A stretch of 6,287 nucleotides of DNA from Patescibacteria group bacterium (GTDB lineage: Bacteria; Patescibacteriota; Microgenomatia; Levybacterales; UBA12049), in assembly GCA_018900295.1 (NCBI GenBank), contig JAHIGH010000221.1, positions 1-6,287 on the forward strand. The letters are read 5' to 3'. The notes under the pieces were generated by a model. It made no database searches. It saw only the letters and a list, made by a program, of their open reading frames with translations, and was not told the origin of the DNA. The position numbers and the translations under genes were made by a program. This document shows positions 1 to 6,053 of the stretch, in pieces; the stretch's first letter is position 1, and every line of letters begins with the position of its first letter.

Positions 1-1
1 A

Positions 2-1771
2 AAGATGTATGATGAAGGACTTATTTACAGAGGCTCGCGTCTTGTAAATTACTGCACCAAAGACGGCACATCCTTTTCCGATCTTGAAGTCGTTTATGAA
101 GAGAAAAAAACGCCTCTTTATTACATAAAATATGGCCCCCTTGTTCTTGCTACAACCCGTCCGGAAACCAAATTTGGCGATACTGCTGTTGCTGTAAATC
201 CATCGGACAAGCGCTATCAACAATATATTGGCAAAGAAATCGAAATAGAAACCGTCTTGGGAAAAGCAAAAATCAAGATAATTGCTGATGAATATGTGGA
301 TCCGAAATTCGGGACAGGCGTTGTAAAAATTACTCCGGCTCATGACTTTAACGATTTTGAAGTAGGCAAGCGCCACAATTTAGAAGCGCGTCAAGTAATC
401 GGCTTCGATGGAAAGATGAATGCGTTTGCCGGTAAATTCGCCGGGCTATATGTAAAAAAAGCGCGTGCTGCAATTGTGGAAGAGATGCAAAAAAAAGGTT
501 TAATAGATAAAATTGACACCGATTATTCCACCAGGATTGGACTCTGTTATAAATGCCGCACGGTTCTTGAACCGCTCCCTCTTGAGCAGTGGTTTGTCAA
601 AGTAAAGCCCCTGGTTAAAAAAGCGATACAAGTTGTAAAGGAAGGGAAAATTAAAATTTTTCCCGACAACTTCAAAAACCATTATTATCAATGGCTGGAA
701 AACTTAAATGATTGGAATATCTCGCGCCAAATTGTCTGGGGCATCAGGATCCCCGCGTGGTTTTGCAAAAGCTGCAAAACCTCTAAGAGCATAGTTAAAA
801 AGTGTCATTCCGAGCAAGCCCGCCCTGAGCGAAGTCGAATGGGTCGAGGAATCTCTCGCGAATGCGTGAGTGAATCAATTGAACAATTTAACAATTTCGG
901 TTGGATCGTAACTGACGGTAACAAGCCAGGCAAATGTCCTCGTTGCGGTTCAATAGAATTAGAGCAAGACTCAGACACCTTTGATACTTGGTTTTCATCT
1001 TCCCAATGGCCGTATATGACGCTGCAGACTACAAAAAAAAGTGACTTTGAAACATTTTATCCAACCTCTGTAATGGAAACGGGATACGATATTTTGCGTG
1101 CCTGGGTATCACGCATGGTTATGATGGGATTATATAGAACAAGTGAAGTTCCTTTTCGCAATATTATCCTCCACGGATTAGTCAATGATCCGTTGGGAAA
1201 AAAGATGAGCAAATCCAAAGGCAACGTCATCAACCCCATTGAGCTTGCCCGCCGGTATGGCGCTGACGCGATTCGTTTTGCCTTGGTCTACGGCACAGCG
1301 CTGGGGCATGACCAGTCCTTGTCTTACCCCAAGCTTGATGCCATGCGCAAATTCACCAACAAATTATGGAACATCGCCCGCTTCATCCAAATGAGCCGGG
1401 AAAAATTAACAATAAAACAATCTAGCAATGAAACAACTCACAAAACCGATAAAGAATGGATAAGAAAAGTTGAAGATTTAACAAAGGAAATTACCAAATA
1501 CTTAGACAATTACCAGTTTAATCTCGCTGCCGAGCGCCTCTATGAATTCATCTGGCACGAATTCGCTGATAAATACATAGAAGATGTAAAAGGTAGGATA
1601 GATAACAACTCGTTCTCTGTTCTCTGTTCTCTGTTCTCTGTTCAGCTCAAGCTGCTCCATCCATTCATGCCCTTCATCACAGAAGAGATTTACAAAAAAC
1701 TTGCAAATGACAAAAAATCAATTATGATAGAACCATGGCCACAAAAACAAATGTCTAAAAATGAAAATTAA
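2..1771 (+). CDS. valS: Valyl-tRNA synthetase (ValRS), 5' end cut by window edge
   Basis: Class I synthetase that charges tRNA-Val with valine in the cytoplasm and hydrolyses mischarged Thr-tRNA. The frame is already open at base 2, and the first visible sequence (GLIYRGSRLVNYCTKDGT) lies well inside the family, so the N-terminus with the HIGH motif (roughly 150-180 residues) is outside the window. Counting from the Met at base 5: editing-domain motifs TTRPET at 50-55 and GTGVVKITPAHDFNDFE at 103-119; CYKC 181-184 before the EPLPLEQWFV segment; NISRQIVWGIRIPAW 238-252; a zinc-knuckle CKSC 254-257 and CPRC 311-314; DTWFSSSQWP 327-336; KMSKS 400-404; an anticodon-binding helical domain from about 430, including LLHPFMPFITEEI. 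The two knuckle halves are 53 residues apart because a repeat element is inserted (about 267-298). A 7-bp tandem repeat codes for about 537-547. The protein stops soon after the IMIEPWP segment, so the distal anticodon region and the C-terminal coiled-coil arm of ordinary ValRS are absent. Identity is secure. Confidence 0.97.
   Translation, partial: KMYDEGLIYRGSRLVNYCTKDGTSFSDLEVVYEEKKTPLYYIKYGPLVLATTRPETKFGDTAVAVNPSDKRYQQYIGKEIEIETVLGKAKIKIIADEYVDPKFGTGVVKITPAHDFNDFEVGKRHNLEARQVIGFDGKMNAFAGKFAGLYVKKARAAIVEEMQKKGLIDKIDTDYSTRIGLCYKCRTVLEPLPLEQWFVKVKPLVKKAIQVVKEGKIKIFPDNFKNHYYQWLENLNDWNISRQIVWGIRIPAWFCKSCKTSKSIVKKCHSEQARPERSRMGRGISRECVSESIEQFNNFGWIVTDGNKPGKCPRCGSIELEQDSDTFDTWFSSSQWPYMTLQTTKKSDFETFYPTSVMETGYDILRAWVSRMVMMGLYRTSEVPFRNIILHGLVNDPLGKKMSKSKGNVINPIELARRYGADAIRFALVYGTALGHDQSLSYPKLDAMRKFTNKLWNIARFIQMSREKLTIKQSSNETTHKTDKEWIRKVEDLTKEITKYLDNYQFNLAAERLYEFIWHEFADKYIEDVKGRIDNNSFSVLCSLFSVQLKLLHPFMPFITEEIYKKLANDKKSIMIEPWPQKQMSKNEN
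803..856 (+). repeat. REP-like palindromic element inserted in frame in valS
   Basis: The DNA from TGTCATTCCGAGC through GGAATCTC resembles the dispersed palindromic repeats (consensus style GTCATTC..GAG..GAAGTCGA..GGAATCT) found in many bacterial genomes, usually between genes. An outer arm attcc (807-811) pairs with ggaat (848-852), and an inner gccc (818-821) can pair with gggt (841-844, one G-U). Here it is read through without a stop as CHSEQARPERSRMGRGIS, residues 267-284 of the partial valS. It lies between the two CxxC halves of a zinc-knuckle, a loop that can tolerate extra length. The in-frame, stop-free reading parallels the Rickettsia palindromic elements known to sit inside genes. 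The exact edges are estimated by eye. Whether it recurs elsewhere in the genome cannot be seen here. Confidence 0.75.
882..897 (+). repeat. Two tandem copies of aacaattt within valS
   Basis: Two perfect 8-base copies (882-889 and 890-897), preceded by a partial copy, caattg, at 877-882. They code for the residues EQFNNF just after the palindromic element and before the resumption of normal ValRS sequence near GWIVTD. They probably belong to the same block of inserted DNA, giving about 30 extra residues in total. This is a short repeat and could in part be chance in AT-rich DNA, but the local sequence has no counterpart in ordinary ValRS. Confidence 0.55.
1613..1643 (+). repeat. 7-bp tandem repeat (ttctctg, 4.4 copies) within valS
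   Basis: Perfect copies of ttctctg occupy 1613-1619, 1620-1626, 1627-1633 and 1634-1640, followed by ttc. Since 7 is not a multiple of 3, the unit is read in all three phases, giving FSVLCSLFSVQ (about residues 537-547). It directly precedes the conserved LLHPFMPF of the anticodon-binding domain, where ValRS normally has a hydrophobic helix. The hydrophobic pattern is kept, so the repeat seems to have replaced rather than interrupted that helix. A change of one copy would shift the reading frame. Confidence 0.9.
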
Positions 1772-1972
1772 ATAATTGAAAATTCAGTGGATATTACACC
1801 TCTTTATCAACGCAATGGAAGTAGATAAGGTTATACGCGAGAATATATTCTTTCTCTCAGGTATGGCTTTTATGCCATCCAACAGCTTCCATTATTTTCC
1901 CGCTCTTTTCTGAAAATATATCGTCAATACGGACAACACAACTCTAGCAAAAGTGCAAAACTCTAGTTATAA
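1772..1972. other. Intergenic region between valS and the glycosyltransferase
   Basis: 201 bases with no convincing gene. It holds a perfect 10-base palindrome gaatatattc (1841-1850), a small hairpin atggc (1863-1867) / gccat (1874-1878) with a 6-base loop but no T-run after it, and a direct repeat at 1940-1966. A TATAAA at 1968-1973 could be a -10 box for a start at 2012, but no acceptable -35 lies 16-18 bases upstream (tagcaa at 1945-1950). No good terminator for valS is visible. Confidence 0.6.
1940..1966. repeat. Direct repeat aactctag, two copies 19 bases apart
   Basis: Perfect 8-base copies at 1940-1947 and 1959-1966, with gcaaaa also repeated between them. They lie immediately before the first possible start codon of the glycosyltransferase gene (1973). 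A start-to-start spacing of 19 bases is about two helical turns, which would suit a dimeric regulator, but this is only a positional hint; the repeat could be chance. Confidence 0.4.
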
Positions 1973-3748
1973 ATGCTTTTCTTTTTATCAACATTAATCT
2001 ATCATACGCTTATGAGGAAAATACTAGCCATTAGTTTATTCGCAGTAAACATAGCTCTGTTTATCCTTTTTTCTGTAACTCAACATTTTCCGATCTTTGC
2101 ATTAGTGATTCACAATATAAGTATCTTATTACTTACGATTTGGGCACTATACTCCAAAAATTTATTACCGTTCTTGAAAAAACATATATTTGATATTTTT
2201 TTAGCATGCAGTCTCTTTATAATTGCATTCGCTATTTACTTATATAAAATTAATGTCATAACGCCTGGAGTTCATTTAGATGAGATTACTGTAGCAAAAG
2301 CAAGTGAGCTTGTTTTTTCTTCACCTGAGTATGTTCCCTTTGTAGATGTTAATTATGGACATCCAACACCATTATTATATTTAACAGGATTAAGTATTGA
2401 ATGGTTTGGGAGAACGCTTGCTGCTATTCGTTTACCCAGTATCATATTTGGAGCACTTACCGTTGCAGCCTTTTATATTTTATTAAGATTATTTTTTAAT
2501 AAAACAGTTTCGTTTTTTTCTTCTCTTCTTATAATGTTCTCTTATCCACTCATTATAGTATCAAGGATGGCCTTTGAAATTACTCCCTCTCTCTTTTTTC
2601 AGATAATAACCATGATTTCGCTCTATTTAGTTTGGAAAAAGAATGATTTAAGATATTATACTGCGGTTGGCTTATCACTAGGAGCAGGACTGTATACCTA
2701 TGTAGGCTTTAGAACCTTTGCATTAGTAATTCTTGCACTAAGTATTTTTATCGCAATTAAAAGTACAAAGAATTTCAGGAAGGGTCTGCAGAGAATTGGA
2801 ATGCTTACTGTAGTGATGTGTATTGTCGCAATTCCCCTTTTTAGCTATAGCCTGACACATTTAGACCAGATAACGGAGAGATCAAAAGCACTTTCTGTAT
2901 TTAATCAAGGCCTGTCTACAGAAGAAGTAGCCAAAGAATTAGGTGGAAGCGTATTCCGGCTTACAAATTTATTTTTGCCAACAGGCACTTGGGATAATAG
3001 GCCTAATGGTGATCCTGATCCAAGAAGAAACCCTTCGTTTACTACCTTTTTTGATTTTGCAACATTTTTAATATTTTTGATTGGAATCCCGTTTTTTTTC
3101 AAGCGAAACAAACACTTTTTACTAATTTTATTGATTATATCAGTTTCTCCAATTCTCAATGATATTCTATCTCTTGAGAGGATACCAGAAGGTCATTATT
3201 ATGGTTTAGGTCATCCAAATACCTTGCGTATAGCTGGAATTATACCTATTATTTATTTCGTGATTGCATTTGCATTAAATGAAATAAAACCTTTTTTGGA
3301 AGGAATGGGTAAAGGGATTTATACAACTGCAATAATTTTTATATCTCTTTTTATAATAATAGTTAATTGGAGTTTATATTTTAACCAGACAATTAGTGGT
3401 TATAATTATAAATTTAATGGAGCAATTGTTTTAAATATTGTCAATCTTATAAATAAAAGTCAAATAAATGAAATATATGTTTCTTCTGATATTACTGAAG
3501 ATGGAAGATTTGAGTACTTTATAAATAAGGATAAAAAAATACATAGCTTCAAAGCTGATGATTTTGAAAACGTCCTAGCAATAATTAAAGCAAATAAAGT
3601 AACAATTTTGAATCCAACAAAAGATAATGAAACCGCTGAAAAATTAGCGGATTATGTGTTTGTTAATTATAAAGATTCAGTAAGGATGCAGGTATTAAAT
3701 AGTCCAATTGGCACTACTGATGCGGTAGTTTTTATAAAAGCTCAGTGA
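1973..3748 (+). CDS. GT-C membrane glycosyltransferase, PMT/ArnT-like
   Basis: Integral membrane enzyme that would transfer a sugar from a polyprenyl-phosphate donor to a lipid, glycan or protein on the outer face of the membrane; donor and acceptor cannot be told. 591 residues with roughly ten to twelve hydrophobic spans over the first about 490. The GT-C signature is the acidic pair in HLDE (101-104) in the first extracytoplasmic loop after the third span. Further family-like blocks are GHPTPLLYLTGL (from 129), SRMAFEITPSLFF (from 197), the GLYTYVGFRTFAL segment, and HPNTLRIAGIIPIIYF (from about 414). About 95 C-terminal residues form a soluble tail. Base 1970-1972 is an in-frame TAA, so ATG 1973 is the earliest start. 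ATG 2012 (MRKILAISLF) is an equally good or better candidate because of its positive N-terminus. Neither has a Shine-Dalgarno. The gene is very AT-rich (13 G/C in 60 at 3361-3420), unlike parts of valS. No WWDxG motif, so it is not an oligosaccharyltransferase. Confidence 0.85.
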   Translation: MLFFLSTLIYHTLMRKILAISLFAVNIALFILFSVTQHFPIFALVIHNISILLLTIWALYSKNLLPFLKKHIFDIFLACSLFIIAFAIYLYKINVITPGVHLDEITVAKASELVFSSPEYVPFVDVNYGHPTPLLYLTGLSIEWFGRTLAAIRLPSIIFGALTVAAFYILLRLFFNKTVSFFSSLLIMFSYPLIIVSRMAFEITPSLFFQIITMISLYLVWKKNDLRYYTAVGLSLGAGLYTYVGFRTFALVILALSIFIAIKSTKNFRKGLQRIGMLTVVMCIVAIPLFSYSLTHLDQITERSKALSVFNQGLSTEEVAKELGGSVFRLTNLFLPTGTWDNRPNGDPDPRRNPSFTTFFDFATFLIFLIGIPFFFKRNKHFLLILLIISVSPILNDILSLERIPEGHYYGLGHPNTLRIAGIIPIIYFVIAFALNEIKPFLEGMGKGIYTTAIIFISLFIIIVNWSLYFNQTISGYNYKFNGAIVLNIVNLINKSQINEIYVSSDITEDGRFEYFINKDKKIHSFKADDFENVLAIIKANKVTILNPTKDNETAEKLADYVFVNYKDSVRMQVLNSPIGTTDAVVFIKAQ

Positions 3749-3781
3749 AATTGGAGTTTTTGAAGTTTTGAAAAAGGGTGT

Positions 3782-3814
3782 TGGCTTAGTGTTAAATTTA
3801 CTAGCGTTAAGCCA
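3782..3814 (+). terminator. 13-bp hairpin after the glycosyltransferase, possible terminator
   Basis: Bases 3782-3794 pair with 3802-3814 along their whole length (ten Watson-Crick and three G-U pairs) around the 7-base loop aatttac. The G-U pairs form only in RNA made from the + strand, so if it works as RNA it is a product of rightward transcription. It starts 34 bases after the glycosyltransferase stop and ahead of the next promoter, which is where a terminator would be expected. There is no T-run after it, so it is not a standard intrinsic terminator; it could instead protect the 3' end of the mRNA. Confidence 0.45.
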
Positions 3815-3868
3815 TAGAGATAATATTTATGCTATTAAATACATCAATACCTTTTTAATATTAATATA

Positions 3869-3897
3869 TTGACTTTTATAGTTTATAAATTTATGAT
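3869..3897 (+). promoter_or_regulatory. Sigma70-type promoter of the PQQ/PKD gene
   Basis: A -35 box TTGACT (3869-3874, five of six matches to TTGACA) is followed by exactly 17 bases and a -10 box TATGAT (3892-3897, five of six matches to TATAAT). An AT-only stretch just upstream (ttaatattaatata) could act as an UP element. Transcription would begin near 3904, leaving a leader of only about 17 bases before ATG 3921. That fits the absence of any Shine-Dalgarno there. In DNA this AT-rich such matches arise more often by chance, but spacing and position are right. Confidence 0.65.
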
Positions 3898-3920
3898 CCA
3901 TTTAGTCTATTATTTGTTTT

Positions 3921-6035
3921 ATGAAAAAGCTATACTTTACTAGCACATTAATTATTCTTTTTTTAATCTTCTTTATTTTTGCTCCGTTAATTCCCCTAAC
4001 AAGAGCCGATTGGCCAATTTTTCAATTTAATCCTCAACATGATGGGACTGACAATAGTGAAACAAGTCTAATAAATCCATTAAATTTAGAATGGCAATCG
4101 CCTCAAGCAATAAATGCTAGCATTGTTGAATCAGGTAATTCAATTTATGCAAAAACAAGCTCAGGAACCCTTTATTCTATAAATGTTAATTCAGGTACTA
4201 TTAATTGGCAAGTTCAAACACTATATGGTGGAGAAATAGCTTTTGGGAATAGTACAGTTTATGCTGCAAACGGCAATTATATTGATGCTTATAACGCATC
4301 TGATGGACAACATTTATGGACTACACCGGATTCTTATAGTGGGATACCCGGTATAACCTATGTAGATGGCACTTTATATTTTGGAAGCGTAGGAAATCAT
4401 AGGTTGTATGCTGTGAATGCTGCTACAGGAAGTAAATTATGGGAGGCAGGAATGGGAGATAGTGCTTTTGCAGCACCTGCGGTTGTAAATGGAATTGTCT
4501 ACGTGGGCAATTATCAATTTGGAATGTATGCTTTTAATGCAACAACTGGCGCTCAAGTATGGCTGAGTAACACTAGCGGGGGAAATTATTATCAATCACC
4601 TTCAGTTGTAAATAATATTGTCTACAATGCTAACCATACTGGCGGTATAGATGCTTTTGATGCTACAACAGGTGATTTGTTATACCAGCACCCGTTTTAT
4701 CTAGGAACATCAACTGATAATGCTCTTGTTTATTCTGATAATACTATTTATACAGCAGGTGCAAATGGATACGTATATGCATTTGATCCATCTAATGGAC
4801 AGCTAAAGTGGAATTATAACACTGGTGCTCCTGATAATGGATCAGCTCCAATAATTGCAAATGGGATTGTATATTATGGAAATCAGAGTACTTTATATGG
4901 ATTGGATAAGCAAACCGGATCACTTGTATGGCAATATATTACCGGATCAGTGCAACGAATTATCAATTCAAACCATAAATTATTAGTAAGCTCAAGTAAT
5001 GGTCTATATGCTTTTACTTCAGCTAATCAGGCTCCTATAGTTAATCAACTGTCTTCGGCAGCAGTTGATGAGGGCTCTAGTTATACAGCAAATGGTTCTT
5101 TTACCGATACGGACTCAGCACCCTGGACAGCAACAATCAATTATGGTGATAGCTCCGAAGATCAACAACTATCACTTACTGAAAAGAATTTCTCTCTAGA
5201 CCACCTCTATAAAGACAACGGAATTTATACCGTAATTGTAAATATTACAGACAATCAGGGGGCAATAGGAGCAACAACAGTAATAGTAACTGTCAACAAC
5301 GTTAATCCGTCGCTGGGAACAATCATAGCACCCCTTGATCCGGTAGCCGTTAATACACAAATTACTGCAAGTGCGGACTTTACCGACCCCGGGGTATTGG
5401 ATACTCATACAGCAGTCTGGGATTGGGGAGATGGGTCGCCGGAGGAGACTGTGACAGTAAGCGAATCGGATGGATCAGGGAATGTTTCCGACAGCCACAT
5501 CTATACACAAGCAGGTGTCTATACAATTACACTCACGGTTACCGATAAAGACGAAGGAGAAGACACAAAGACTACGACTTCCTGTGTTATTATTTATGAT
5601 CCGTCCGGAGGATTCATCACCAGCTCGGGACACCTTGAATCACAAGCAGGAGCATATCTTTCCAGTCCGGAGGCTTCAGGAGAAGTAAAATTTGGCGTCA
5701 GAGCAAAGTATAAAGGAAATACTCCCGAAGGAAAAACAAAATTCAACTTCAAAGAAGCAGGTCTCAATTTTGAATCAACCTCTTATCAATGGTACGTTAT
5801 TACAGGAAACAAAGCCCGGCTCAAAGGAACAGGCAAGATCAACGGAGCAGGTAATTACAATTTCCTCCTCACCGCGATTGACACCGGAAAGCCGGAGGGG
5901 GAAAGGACAGATACACTTAGGATGAAGATCACCGATACGAGCGGTGCTGTTATCTATGACAACCAAACAGGAGCGCCCGATACCGCTGATCCCACGTCAG
6001 CAATTATCAACGGTTCAATTAAGATTCATAAATAG
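3921..6035 (+). CDS. Secreted PQQ beta-propeller / double PKD / post-COAP-1-like protein
   Basis: Exported protein of 704 residues, probably on the cell surface or released; no enzyme activity is indicated. Signal peptide: MKK, a hydrophobic core to about 26, likely cleavage after TRA (A29). The mature protein opens with DWPIFQFNPQHDGTD, the usual start of PQQ-like propellers. Seven to eight blades follow to about 367 (YAFNATTGAQVW, YAVNAATGSKLW and YAFDPSNGQLKW are typical strands); the last blade may close with the N-terminal strand. PKD 1 spans about 369-459, with a degenerate core (NYGDSS). PKD 2 spans about 460-560, with canonical WDWGDG and YTITLTVTDKD. Residues 563-704, from GGFITSSGHLESQAGAY to GSIKIHK, match my memory of the post-COAP-1 C-terminal domain (STSYQWYVI, KGTGKINGAGNY, YDNQTGAPDTADPTSAI). 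No LPXTG or C-terminal anchor is seen. There is no Shine-Dalgarno. The propeller DNA is AT-rich and the PKD/C-terminal DNA much less so. Role unknown; adhesion or matrix binding is a guess. Confidence 0.9.
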   Translation: MKKLYFTSTLIILFLIFFIFAPLIPLTRADWPIFQFNPQHDGTDNSETSLINPLNLEWQSPQAINASIVESGNSIYAKTSSGTLYSINVNSGTINWQVQTLYGGEIAFGNSTVYAANGNYIDAYNASDGQHLWTTPDSYSGIPGITYVDGTLYFGSVGNHRLYAVNAATGSKLWEAGMGDSAFAAPAVVNGIVYVGNYQFGMYAFNATTGAQVWLSNTSGGNYYQSPSVVNNIVYNANHTGGIDAFDATTGDLLYQHPFYLGTSTDNALVYSDNTIYTAGANGYVYAFDPSNGQLKWNYNTGAPDNGSAPIIANGIVYYGNQSTLYGLDKQTGSLVWQYITGSVQRIINSNHKLLVSSSNGLYAFTSANQAPIVNQLSSAAVDEGSSYTANGSFTDTDSAPWTATINYGDSSEDQQLSLTEKNFSLDHLYKDNGIYTVIVNITDNQGAIGATTVIVTVNNVNPSLGTIIAPLDPVAVNTQITASADFTDPGVLDTHTAVWDWGDGSPEETVTVSESDGSGNVSDSHIYTQAGVYTITLTVTDKDEGEDTKTTTSCVIIYDPSGGFITSSGHLESQAGAYLSSPEASGEVKFGVRAKYKGNTPEGKTKFNFKEAGLNFESTSYQWYVITGNKARLKGTGKINGAGNYNFLLTAIDTGKPEGERTDTLRMKITDTSGAVIYDNQTGAPDTADPTSAIINGSIKIHK

Positions 6036-6053
6036 AATTCGTATCTAAAAACC

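Noticed and set aside
1863..1878. Hairpin atggc/gccat as a terminator for valS
   Set aside because: The stem is only 5 bp, lies about 90 bases after the stop and has no T-run after it.
1815..1913. Small reading frame of 32 codons (ATG to TGA) between valS and the glycosyltransferase
   Set aside because: No recognisable family, no ribosome binding site, and the length is what chance gives in a gap of this size.
1772..1972. Missing C-terminus of ValRS present in another frame after a frameshift
   Set aside because: Translating all three forward frames by eye gives repeated stops and nothing like the ValRS C-terminal domain or a charged coiled coil.
2905..3159. Reverse-strand reading frame of 84 codons within the glycosyltransferase gene
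   Set aside because: Lies fully opposite a well-supported gene, has no family resemblance or promoter, and is a shadow; the same holds for the reverse frames at 500-691, 1057-1239, 5196-5408 and 5775-5966.
1973..3748. Oligosaccharyltransferase (PglB/AglB-like) identity for the membrane enzyme
   Set aside because: No WWDxG motif and no large C-terminal periplasmic domain; the HLDE loop and segment pattern fit PMT/ArnT-like GT-C enzymes better.
3921..5030. Pyrroloquinoline-quinone-dependent alcohol dehydrogenase
   Set aside because: Only the propeller repeat pattern is shared; the adjacent-cysteine pair and other active-site features of the quinoprotein dehydrogenases are not visible, and the length is far too short.
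5470..5925. Forward overlapping frames at 5470-5688 and 5692-5925
   Set aside because: They overlap the PKD 2 and C-terminal domain coding sequence, which is strongly supported; their translations are low-complexity Lys/Gln/Ser-rich and resemble nothing known.
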